From assembly GCF_037042905.1 (NCBI RefSeq), contig NC_087253.1:7638501-7702500 (forward strand): a stretch of 64,000 nucleotides of DNA, read 5' to 3'. Both the position numbers and the translations under genes were made by a program. The DNA comes from Lytechinus pictus (taxonomy: Eukaryota; Echinodermata; Echinoidea; Temnopleuroida; Toxopneustidae). This document shows positions 55,151 to 64,000 of the stretch, piece after piece. Each line of letters starts with the position of its first letter. Position 1 is the stretch's first letter. The notes under the pieces were generated by a model. The model ran no database searches and was not told the origin of the DNA. It saw only the letters and a program-made list of their open reading frames with translations.

Positions 55151-55311
55151 GCTGTTTACTATATGAACCTTACAGTAATTGATTAAATAGTTCAAACAAG
55201 TGCTTAAATCTTAAGCAACAAAGTTTAATTTTCAATATCTAATTTTCAATAAATTAAACATGATTGTTTAAACGGTTAAACAAATACTGTAAGGTTCATA
55301 TAGTAAACAGC
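55151..55311. mobile_element. MITE, 161 bp with perfect 27-bp inverted ends
   Basis: Left GCTGTTTACTATATGAACCT... (55151-55177) is exactly mirrored at 55285-55311. The interior is A+T-rich with ATTAAAC/GTTTAAT words. Confidence 0.92.
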
Positions 55312-56264
55312 ATAGCATAAAATCTTAAACAGCGTTTTTACTGTGTAACATAATCGTGTGGGCGTCAGCACTAAGCATGGCGTTAAACTCTTAAATCTTT
55401 GTGAAACACCCCTCCCCCTCCTCCTTAAATTGATTGTTTGGTTGATGGAATGGCGAGAATGAGATGAGGAATTAAAATGATAAAAGATAGAGGTAAAATT
55501 GAAATGCAAGCAAGTGATAGATTGGAGAGAAGATTGTTAATGCTTAGAAATAGTATTCGGGGCATAGCTACAGGAAAGTGATTAAAAGCGAGGAAAATTC
55601 TTTTGTTAAAAAAGGATATTCCTAAATAAAAGCACTTGCGGAGATGACCTGGCATTTACATTTCAATATTCCCCTATATTATATTTTAAAATAGATGTTG
55701 CCCCTTTAAAATTAAAACAATATTTTGTATTAAAACAGTCACGATTTTTGCTAGCTGGCTTCGCACACTGACATTAAAGAAATATATTTAATTGTGTTTC
55801 TTTGTGGTATGATCGACCCCCCCCCAAAAAAATTAAAAAATTGCATATTACGCTACTGGGGACAGGTACGAATGGTATTACACCGTAGTATTTTTATCAG
55901 TTGCATGAAGACTTATGAATCAACTTACTATGATTCCTTTTCTACTCTACGTTATAGATGTTTACGTCAGATGTGTGCTTGTACAATCAACCAATCAGCC
56001 AGCCGGACTTTTTGCCACAGCGAGTTGTACACCTGTAAATAGTTTGCAAAGTGAGTGTGTGAGTTTTCGCAGCCAACGGGAGTGCAATCCTGATCTGAGA
56101 ATTGGTGGGTTGCTTGCGGAAAGGCAATCGAGGCAGACGGGGCTCGCATTGGCTCCATGTGCTGTTCTAGCTTACCCGCATCTGATGTAACGCACAAGTT
56201 AGAACAGGACACTTTACAGACTTAGTCCAACTTTACCAGGACAGGAGGCAGTTTTACATCTCAC
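55312..56264. other. Unassigned stretch
   Basis: Includes a C9A6 run at 55819. No exon with convincing context. Confidence 0.35.
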
Positions 56265-56507
56265 CGTAGATCTATTTGATGAGGAAACACGATAAAAGAT
56301 TTCAAGTTTCTTGGTTGGATTAGTGTGTCTCCGTGCGGTGAGTTCGAGTAGGGATTTTGAACAGCTCGTTTCCACTTGCTCCATTGCCTGGTGTTGAGTG
56401 ATCTGTAAACCTCCTCTCTTGAACTCCTCAATGAACCCATCAATGATCTCGTCAATGACCCGAAGAGGCGACGTTGATTGGTAGGCGAGGAAGGTGCACC
56501 CTATCAC
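56265..56507 (-). other. Open segment with a splice donor, possible exon
   Basis: Minus-strand open frame with a hydrophilic sequence (VIDEIIDGFIEEFKRGG, ELTARRHTNPTKKLEIF) ending at a good donor (TCTACG|GTGAGA, exon end at 56265). There is no ATG at its beginning and no convincing acceptor. It overlaps the expected 5' untranslated region of the signal-peptide gene on the other strand. Family not recognised. Confidence 0.2.
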
Positions 56508-56551
56508 TTCAAGCAGACATCAAACACAAGTATCAAACACCAAACACAAGT

Positions 56552-56612
56552 ATGGTACCAAGAACTTACCTTATCCTGGCGCTGGGCATTATAGCCTCTG
56601 CATCAATAGCAG
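56552..56612 (+). CDS. First coding exon: signal peptide of a secreted or type I membrane protein
   Basis: The ATG at 56552 is followed by MVPRTYLILALGIIASASIA, a textbook signal peptide: short basic n-region, hydrophobic core, small residues before the cleavage site. A donor GCAG|GTAGGG follows at 56613, leaving the exon in phase 1. A phase 1 intron right after the signal sequence is common in modular extracellular proteins. The rest of the protein lies in downstream exons. A phase-compatible candidate is at 63578-63660; others may lie beyond the window. The upstream sequence repeats CAAACACAAGTAT, probably 5' untranslated. Function unknown. Confidence 0.65.
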
Positions 56613-56773
56613 GTAGGGACTCTCGTTATATTTCAAAACCTTGCGTTTTTCCTTCCAATGAAGGCTTTTCAAATTTTCATATCTCCTCTTGTAATACTTT
56701 CCACCCCTAGCGCAGTTTTGTGCAGACCCATTTTAGATAATGATTTCAGTCATATATAGTTAGACCTTAATCA

Positions 56774-57363
56774 TTAAAGGGATGGTCCGGGCTGAAAGTA
56801 TGTATAGCTTAATAAATAGAGTAGAATTCACTAAGCAAAATGCCGAAAATTTCATCAAAATCGGATAACAAATAACAAAGTTATTGAATTTCAAAGTTTA
56901 GCAATATTTTGTGAAAACAGTCGTCATGAATATTCATTAGGTGGGCTGATGATGCCACATCTCCACTTGTTCTTTTGTATTTTATTATATGAAATTAAGT
57001 TTATTCAAATTTTTTCCTCCAAGAACTAGACAAATTGGATTGACAACTGATTTAGTACATTATATATTTATTGCTGCAACTTATTTCATTATAAGGGAGA
57101 CATATTATTCGCACATGTATGAAATAATGAAAAAGTTATGATTTTATGTAATAACATAAGAAAACGGAAAGTGGAGATGTGACATCATCAGCCCACCTAA
57201 TGAATATTCATGACGACTGTTTTCACAAAATATTGCTAAATTTTTAACTTTAATAACTTTATTATTTGTTATCCGATTTTGAAGAAATTTTCGGCATTTT
57301 GCTCAGTGAGTTCTACTCTATGTATTAAGATGTAAATATTTTCAGCCCGGACCATCCCTTTAA
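56774..57363. mobile_element. Palindromic 590-bp MITE, GGGATGGTCC subfamily
   Basis: TTAAAGGGATGGTCCGGGCT and CAGCCCGGACCATCCCTTTAA ends with TTAA at both extremities; arms about 190 bp. It would lie in the first intron of the signal-peptide gene. Confidence 0.93.
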
Positions 57364-57488
57364 TAATAAACGCAAAGGGAATTAACATAATTAATCAGTC
57401 ACCATAAAACTTGTAATGTTGTGTGTGTATGAGAGAAAGAGGGAGGTGTGTCCATATATGCACGTGGGTGTGGGAAAGGGTATGTGGA

Positions 57489-57563
57489 GGTGCCGTGGCC
57501 GAGTGGTTTAAGGCGCCTGGCTATACATAGAAAGTCCGGGGTTCGATCCCCGGCCGCGGCGCC
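57489..57563 (+). tRNA. tRNA-like gene, isotype not assignable
   Basis: A box TGGCCGAGTGG places position 1 at 57489, with acceptor GGTGCCG pairing with CGGCGCC at 57557-57563 through one G-U. The B box GGTTCGATCCC is present. However, B-box spacing predicts an acceptor three bases earlier, and the anticodon arm (CCTGGCTATACATAGAA) does not pair. Probably a tRNA-derived pseudogene or SINE head. It shares the CTATACATAG region with 63817-63858. Confidence 0.45.
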
Positions 57564-59317
57564 TATGCCCGTGAGCAAAGCATTTAATGTACAATGCTCT
57601 TTTATCCTGCTTTCAAATAAATGGAAATGCTCTATGCATTATTGGTAACTTGTTGTGCACTTGTTTAAAAAAGAAAAAGGGATGTGTGATGTGCGTTAGA
57701 ATAATGAAAGTGGGTGAGGTGTGAAAGTGAGCGTGTGGGAGTGATTTTGTATGTGAGTTTTGTTGCATTTTTTCTTTTTCTTTGGAGTTGATGCTGGGTA
57801 AAAAAGTTCTCAGAAGAGATTGCTAGTTCTACCTTTTCTGAAGTATCAGAGGTATACGGATGTACATGCTTACGTCTCCATGGTCTCTTGTATAGTGGCT
57901 TTGATCCAACAAGATACACAAATTTCAATGTTCAACTTTTTATTTTCTTTTCCATTAACATTATACAGATTATAAACAAATACAAGTCAAACATACATTA
58001 TAAATATATAAACAAATACAAATGAAACATGATAACAATGATTACAAATCAATTACGAATTCCAAAACATTTTTTAAATAGTTTTAACAAAATCTTGTTA
58101 ACAAAAAAAATATTGTTTTTACCGTGCATCTGTGGATCTCAACGAAGCAGGTACAGGGATATGCACTTCAAAATTATTTGACAAGCGAGCGAAAACGAAA
58201 AGATTCTAACCACTTTTGGAGAGAATATTCCGTTTCGAAAAGAAAGGAACAAAACATGGGTGGGGCTAGTAATACTACCTCCAACCTTGCGCGTAATAAT
58301 TTTCCATGTAGTTAAGGGTAAACCTGAGCAGGGGATAGGTGTTATGCCAGCCCCATCCTGTAATCATCGTGTGTGGCAACAGGCTAGAAATATTCATGAA
58401 AGAAACAAGTTAGAGTATAAAAACTCATATTGGATCTCATGATTTCCTTTTTTATATATCATTATTTCTGTATCTAGCATGGTGGTGTGATCCGATCAAT
58501 TTTTTAAAGGGGGGGGGGTGAGTACTTACTTACTTTCATTTACTGTAATTTCGTAATCAAATTCCTTCATAGCACGAGTTGCATGAAATATTTAAATGGA
58601 ATAGGTGAATGTACATTTTCCCGCTCTCATTCGGTATTTTATCACTAGGTTAGAGTTTTGATAGTATTGTTAATTACAGCGCGGGTGACATGATTGGGGC
58701 GTTATCAACTTCTAATGGGAGCAGTATAAACTAACTGGAACTCGTTCATCGCATCCTGCGGAATATAAGCTTATCAAAACGGATAACTAGATCAGGACTG
58801 GAGCGTGTGAATCTCTTTAAAGTAAAAGATCATCCAGACTATTTTTTTTTCAATACCAGAAAAAATACGAGTTTAAAAATAATTCCCTTTCCCCTCATGG
58901 ACTATCACAATCATGGACAACCTGCAACTTAATTGTATTAATACCGCGGCAGCTTATATCCGTACGACCCTTCTCAGAGCCTACACAGTCTGTGCAACCA
59001 CGATTCATTTTGCTTTGCTGTACTGTAATCTTACATTTCTTTGGAGGTGGGGGGTAAGGTAGACATTTTACCTTTTCTGGTCCACAAATTATAAGGTTTT
59101 GTCACGCAATTTATCTCGGAAATACTACTTTCAGAAGTTTTCAAAGTAGTTTAAGCAGGTCCATCAGACAGGATGTCAAAATATTTTTACTTGATAAAAA
59201 CGAAATCAAGCACACTGCCTTGAGTTTATCTGTCGGAATTCAGTATCGAACGCTGAATCAATAGGTTAGCTGACGTGTTTTAATTTACATAACCTACTAA
59301 CCCCTGAATTAGATTTA
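57564..59317. other. Unassigned stretch
   Basis: 57920-58110 is A-rich in the style of a LINE 3' end. G10 near 58509. No exon recognised. Confidence 0.3.
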
Positions 59318-59520
59318 TAATTCTATTCTTCTTCTTCTCCTTCTTATTCCCATTCATCATCTTTTCATTTTCCCTTTTCTTTGTCTTCTTCCTCTTCTTC
59401 CACTATCCTCCTACTGCTTCTTATTCTTCTCTTTTTTCTTCTTCATCTTCTTCTCCTCCTATTTTTCCCTTTCTTCTACTTCTTCTTTTCTTATTCTTCT
59501 TTTTCTTCTTCTTCTCGGTG
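59318..59520. repeat. Polypyrimidine (CTT/TCC) tract
   Basis: About 200 bp almost free of purines on the plus strand, TTCTTCTTCTCC-type words; may form triplex DNA. Confidence 0.9.
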
Positions 59521-60632
59521 CCTCCTTCCTAATCTGATAGTGCTACTTGCTGTACAAAAGCTTATTATTTTTTCAAATCCGTAATTGGGCATTAGTGAAA
59601 GTTGGAATATATAATTATTTTGAGAGTGGACTTTGTCTATGTTGTTGTGTTTTGGGAATCTAATAAAAGACTTACATTCAGTATTGTGGATATTGCGTGT
59701 AAAATAACAACCTCTTTCTTCTATTGTGGTTATCCATAGATAGATGTTATCCATATTGATCAATTATTGAGTAATTATCATATAAAAAAGAAACGGTCCT
59801 AATCACCAATCAGCCAATCAAATTTTATTGTTATATCTCTTGCAATTTCTGTTAAGTTTTACAAATTATGTACTCGTGAGCTTTGGATTTGAACAAGCCT
59901 CGCAACTTTATAATCCGAGTTTAATTCGCCTATGGTATTTTGTTTAATTTGGAATTAGACTTTTGTTGCTTTTTTTCTTTTTTTGCCAATATGTCAAAAT
60001 TTATGAAAATAATTTTTCCAAGGGCGGGGGCTCTGGGTGCACGTGCACCCTCCCACTGAGGCAGAGGAGTTCCGACACTGGCAAGTAAAACGAAATTTGT
60101 CCCCTTCTTCTGCTCTCAACAGCTGATTTTCCTAACTTTTGTTCCACCTCCCCCAAGATGTGCACTTCCCATACCAATTTGGTTTCACCTCTGCCTCCCC
60201 ACACTCAAACCAGACTACCCCCTTGTGTACCACCTCTCCTATAAGATAATGGGTCCGCCTCTGTTTGGTGTTATTCAACTCTAGTAAAGGATACGAAGAA
60301 CACAGTTCAAGTCTAGGTAATAATATAGACGATATCCGGAGGGCATGCCTTTAGATTAGAATAGAAAGTAACTGTTTCTGATATTTTCTGCAATTTTAAA
60401 CTTGCGATGACCAATGATGCGCTGGTCTCTATTTTTTAGGGGGGGGTGATCATAGACATGATAATTATCATGCATTTACATGTATTAATAAGGGATGTAT
60501 ATACAACAAGTTCTCTAGCTGTCACTAGTATCAGCCGGTCAAGTCGATTGATTTCAGTAGCATATAAGTTAAAACTGTTTGCAAATTTGTTCACATTACA
60601 AGTTTTATTAAACAGACCTCTGGTGGCCAAAA
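59521..60632. other. Unassigned stretch
   Basis: Holds a perfect 16-bp palindrome GGGTGCACGTGCACCC at 60035-60050, with a CACGTG core, in a G/C-rich block that may be a hAT fragment. Confidence 0.35.
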
Positions 60633-60806
60633 AACCACACCTTGAGGTGTAAATAGCTAGGTTTCGAAACTACACCCTAGAATTTGGACACCAAAGGGTG
60701 TAATCAAGGGGATGATACCACCTATGAGTGTTGAACTAAGAACAGAAAGATTTTGTGGGGTCCTCTGAGGACACCGGTCAACACTACACTTTTTGTTCTG
60801 TGGGTG
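60633..60806. mobile_element. Truncated MITE of the CTGTGGTGTTA family
   Basis: AACCACACCTTGAGGTGTAA to TACACTTTTTGTTCTGTGGG aligns with 36066-36254. The left terminal repeat is missing. Confidence 0.7.
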
Positions 60807-61737
60807 AAAGATGAAAGGCGGTACTAGAGATACTAGAACCACGGAAGGATTTTTGCCCCCCCCCCCCTGTAAAAGCATCTATTTCATGAATGACTTGAAG
60901 TGATACATGTTTATCACAAGACTAGTAATTTTCGTCATAATAACGTCTCTTTCCCCCTGCCTACACGATAAGAATTAGAATTAAACAACCCGGTATATTT
61001 ACGGCCACCACACACCATACAATTGGCCTTCGATCCCATTGTCGCATCGTAATAAACATTCATACAAAGTTTCCTGGCATGGATCGTCTTACATTTTTAA
61101 TTTCTAAATCATCGTACTTACACTTTTGTTTAAATATGTGGTTCCCCTACCATAATTATTAGAATTGAAGCAAGTTGAAGCAAGTCCTAATGACGTCATA
61201 GCATTCGTACGTTTGGTTACGATTTGAAACCTATTGGGGCTTTACTTAAAAATAAGGCTCGGAATCATCCAAAATATATATTGTTGTTAGATTAGTATTC
61301 TTATATATGGCAAATAAAGAAAAGGGACCTGCTTTTCATTCACATTTAAGAAAATAAGCAAAATTCGATTTGTTCCAAATCGGATCATAGACTGGAGGCC
61401 GTTATTATACTGATCAGTTATTGTTGGAAAGTTTGAACAAATACTTTAAGACTAATTTTTTGTATTTCATTATTTAAAAAAATCTGAATATTGCTCATCC
61501 GTTTAAGCTCTGAAGCAATACCTGATTATTACCGATTACTTTAAATGTTTTTTTTTTGTTTAGATTATCTGACAAGGTAAAAAGAAAACGAATGTCCGAT
61601 CATTAATTTTGTAACTAAATTATATGATGACTGCGTACAGGTAAATAGCAATATGAGAAAAAATGTATATCTATGAAAATGTTGATCTAAAATGCATTTT
61701 CCAAGGGCAAGGGTGAATTTATGTAATTATTTGTATT
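60807..61737. other. Unassigned stretch
   Basis: No exon or element recognised. Confidence 0.35.
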
Positions 61738-61745
61738 ACCATGAC

Positions 61746-62659
61746 CAGTGGCGTACCGTGGGTCACGGCATTGGGGGGGCACCCGAAATTTTTTTGAGTC
61801 ACTTACTGATGCGAGCGCGAAGCGCGAGCTGAAATTTTTTTATATTCAGACCTAAAAAAGGACATTATAAGCAAATTTTTTTGTAATCATGATACGTACC
61901 TGTCTAGCTAAACAAACCATGCGAGCGCAAAGCGCGAGCTGAATTTTTTTATATATTGACCCCAAACAGGGTTATTTTAAGGGCTATATTTTAGGACTCC
62001 ATTAAGAGTATACATATCTCACAATAATCATCTAATGCGAGTGCCAAGCGCTAGCTGATTTTGTATACATCTAAACACATGAAGCAAATGTCATTATAAT
62101 CGAAGCGCGAGCTGAAAATTTATGAAATTCAGACTTGAAGAGGGGCATTTTTAGGCTTGTTTGTAGGAATTCACTAAGACCATATTTTATCAACATAATC
62201 ATGCGAGCGCGAAGCGCGAGCTGAAATTTTTTTATATTCAGATCAGAAAAAGGGACATTTTTAAGGACCGATTTTAAGAATTCATGAAGAGCAGATACCA
62301 ATCCAATCCACTAATGCGAACATAAGCATGGACAGGAAATGTTTTACATTAAGACCTTAAAATGGGGCAATCACTTTAAGAAGTCATGAAAAAGTAGCAT
62401 ATGTCAGTACATAAAACAATAATAACTCGAAGTGCGAGGAAATATGTTTGGTTTATATTGACTTGAAAACGTGAGGTTTTAGTATAACAGGATTATCTCG
62501 TTATACAGACAATTCAAGCACCAGGAACAATGAAGACATAGGCCTTGAGCAAATTATGTTCATAAAGTTATCAAAAAATGTTTCTTATGTAATGAACAAT
62601 AACTTCTCCTTTCCCACTACGTTTCTCTTCCTTTCTCCCTCTTTTTCTCCTTTTCCCCG

Positions 62660-62690
<31 letters not shown>

Positions 62691-62744
62691 CAGCCGATTG
62701 GGGGGGCACGTGCCCCCCCATGCCCCCCCGTAGTTACGTCACTG
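61746..62744. mobile_element. hAT-type non-autonomous element, 999 bp
   Basis: Ends CAGTGGCGTACCGTGGG and CGTAGTTACGTCACTG, each followed inward by a G/C run (ATTGGGGGGGCAC and GCACGTGCCCCCCC). Exact 8-bp duplication ACCATGAC at 61738-61745 and 62745-62752. No transposase. The interior is an array of ~112-bp repeats. Confidence 0.93.
61808..62460 (+). repeat. ~112-bp tandem repeats with GCGCGAAGCGC cores
   Basis: ATGCGAGCGCGAAGCGCGAG or variants start at 61808, 61919, 62035, 62201, 62313 and about 62425, with a partial unit near 62098. Each is followed by CTGAAATTTTTTTATATTCA-like sequence and GGGACATTTTTAAG-like sequence. Confidence 0.9.
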
Positions 62745-62752
62745 ACCATGAC

Positions 62753-63233
62753 GATGAATTCGGATAAATGGTAAGTTAATAGCAAAGCGTGGCCAGCAAT
62801 TTTCTTCCCCTTAACCTTTAGAGTATTACCTTTGATTTGCCTTGCCTAGCGTACAATGTTTCTTTGTATTGAAATTTTTATGGAAATTATTTTATTCAAT
62901 TTGATTGGTTTAAATTCGTCAAGATAACACTTTCTATCACAAAATGTCAGCAAGATATAATCACAATGACAAAAGCAACGACGTTTCTGCCAAAACATAT
63001 TATTATTCCCCACATTCGGTAACTTCGAAGCAGTTAAAATACCCAGTCGAAAATCGCTTTGGGTGTTAAAATGAGGGACTCCTGTGTAATAATAGTATTA
63101 AGTAAAAATTGCCGACCTGGGGCCCGTTGCAAAACAGAGATGCAATCAAGTACAACTTTTTAAAAAAGTCAAACACAACTTTTCACCAATCAGAAGCGTG
63201 CATGGTGGACTTGCGCATGTCTTTCTAACCCTG
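62753..63233. other. Mostly unassigned; includes a GTAACACAAAG-like MITE piece
   Basis: 63120-63175 (GGCCCGTTGCAAAACAGAGA, then TACAACTTTTTAAAAAAG) resembles one end of the MITE family found next to it. Confidence 0.35.
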
Positions 63234-63545
63234 GAGCCCGTAACAAAAAGTATAGCAATCATCGAAAAACATTCTTTTTTACGATTGATTACATTGACTA
63301 CAGGGGCCGCGGAACGGTTTTCAAAGTGGGGGCTGAGCCAAAAGTGGGGGGCTGACTATGCTAAAAATCACAATCATATGGTAATTTTTACGTTGTTGTA
63401 CACGGTGTTGGAAAAAAGTGGGGGGGGGGGGCTGAAGCCCCCCCCCCCCCCCCCCAGCCCCCCGGTTCCGCGGCCCCTGGACTACAATGTACAGTCAATC
63501 TTTAAACACAAGCGTACAATCTCTAGTTAACCTTTGTCTCATGGA
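63234..63545. mobile_element. MITE of the GTAACACAAAG family, split by a nested element
   Basis: GAGCCCGTAACAAAAAGTAT at the left; the right part (ACTACAATGTACAGTCAATC ...) aligns with 43200-43270. The interior is interrupted at 63300/63480. Confidence 0.75.
63301..63479. mobile_element. Nested MITE, 179 bp, CAGGGGCCGCGGAAC ends
   Basis: Perfect terminal repeats CAGGGGCCGCGGAAC / GTTCCGCGGCCCCTG and a 5-bp duplication GACTA (63296-63300 and 63480-63484). It contains a G13/C22 hairpin at 63418-63455. Confidence 0.92.
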
Positions 63546-63577
63546 ACGCTGGTATTCTCTTTCAATTAATCTTACAG

Positions 63578-63660
63578 GTGATACCCTTCGAGGAAGGAAA
63601 TACACTCTAATACCGGAACTGAAACCTTTCAATAAGTTCCGCGTCATTTCACATTGCAAG
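63578..63660 (+). CDS. Candidate internal exon of the signal-peptide gene
   Basis: Acceptor TCAATTAATCTTACAG ends at 63577. The 83-bp open segment begins with two bases completing a codon (phase 1 entry) and would end at CAAG|GTCATT in phase 0. The phase matches the donor at 56613. It encodes GDTLRGRKYTLIPELK then PFNKFRVISHCK, a plausible start of a folded extracellular domain, family not recognised. The donor is weak, and the frame stays open past it to 63751, so the exon may be longer. The 6.9-kb intron implied contains a MITE, a tRNA-like locus and a hAT element. Confidence 0.3.
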
Positions 63661-63816
63661 GTCATTGGGCGGTTTCCATACGATGGAATGTACTATTTTC
63701 ATTGTACTTTTATTACTGCTACTTTGGATTGGTTATTGTTTTTGCGTGACTAAGTTTAGCTTTGAGCTGGTCGATCATTGTATTTTATATCTAACCTCTG
63801 ACATCAATACAATTTG

Positions 63817-63858
63817 GGTCCCCTGGTCGAGTGGTCTAAGGCGCCTGCCTATACATAG
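63817..63858 (+). tRNA. Truncated tRNA-like sequence
   Basis: GGTCCCC then A box TGGTCGAGTGG, D-arm-like GGTCTAAGGC, and GCCTGCCTATACATAG. It aligns with the 5' half of 57489-57563. The B-box half is absent and is replaced by the hairpin element that follows. Confidence 0.5.
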
Positions 63859-63867
63859 CCTCTTGTC

Positions 63868-63951
63868 GAGGCCCTGGCGGCTGCTTCCCGAGCGAAGCGA
63901 GGGATTGCCTAATTCGCGAAGCGAATTAGGCATGGCGCGAGCCAGGGCCTC
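63868..63951. repeat. Compact multi-hairpin sequence with two GCGAAGC cores
   Basis: Outer stem GAGGCCCTGGC (63868-63878) / GCCAGGGCCTC (63941-63951), perfect 11 bp. Inside are two adjacent hairpins with GAA loops: 63886-63904 (imperfect stem) and TGCCTAATTCGC (63906-63917) / GCGAATTAGGCA (63921-63932), perfect 12 bp. CCTCTTG flanks both sides (63859-63865, 63948-63954). Confidence 0.9.
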
Positions 63952-64000
63952 TTGACATTTGAGCTGAATTATATATTCATGAGGAACATCTTCCTTATGA

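Noticed and set aside
62556..62785. ORFs on both strands around the T-run near 62660
   Set aside because: Homopolymer and pyrimidine tract inside the hAT element's right end.

Overview
This is eukaryotic, intron-bearing, A+T-rich DNA packed with transposable elements. No operon, Shine-Dalgarno or CRISPR structure is visible. The mix points to a marine deuterostome, most likely an echinoderm such as a sea urchin. It combines a Ty3/gypsy element, CR1/jockey-like and L1/Tx1-like LINEs, several tRNA-derived SINEs, dense hAT-type and palindromic MITEs with long G/C runs, and a rhodopsin-class GPCR. The assignment is inference from repeat style; no marker gene fixes the species.

Host genes are few. 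(i) 1354-1494 (-) is a lone phase 1-1 exon for one EGF-like domain. (ii) 6616-7875 (+) encodes a complete class A GPCR in one exon, preceded by a splice acceptor; a possible promoter and 5' exon lie near 4194-4310. (iii) 30397-30549 (+) may encode a 50-residue single-span membrane protein. (iv) 56552-56612 (+) is a signal-peptide exon ending in a phase 1 donor; a phase-compatible exon candidate lies at 63578-63660. Two tRNA-like loci are at 57489 and 63817.

Layout: 0-4 kb, MITEs, the EGF exon and a tandem pair of 400-bp palindromic units. 4-8 kb, the GPCR locus. 8.8-14 kb, a near-complete Ty3/gypsy element inserted into a tRNA-derived SINE. 14-20 kb, MITEs and a 2-kb GATA/GAGA/GACA array inside an inverted-repeat structure. 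20-28 kb, LINE fragments, a minisatellite, a ~170-bp satellite and a 1.8-kb element full of ACTGGT words that splits a LINE ORF1. 28-31 kb, a degenerate repeat carrying RFX X-box-like palindromes. 31.7-35.5 kb, two decayed LINEs tail to tail. 36-45 kb, SINEs, hAT MITEs and a LINE remnant. 45.9-47.7 kb, a young 5'-truncated LINE with a 14-bp target duplication. 48-58 kb, fold-back elements and palindromic MITEs. 58-64 kb, a 1-kb hAT element with internal repeats, a MITE nested in a MITE, and a compact multi-hairpin sequence at the end.

No coordinated multi-gene system is apparent. The unusual material is the repeat architecture: datable nested insertions with recoverable empty sites, elements rich in GCGAAGC mini-hairpins, and the X-box-bearing satellite. 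All statements come from reading the sequence; no database search was run.
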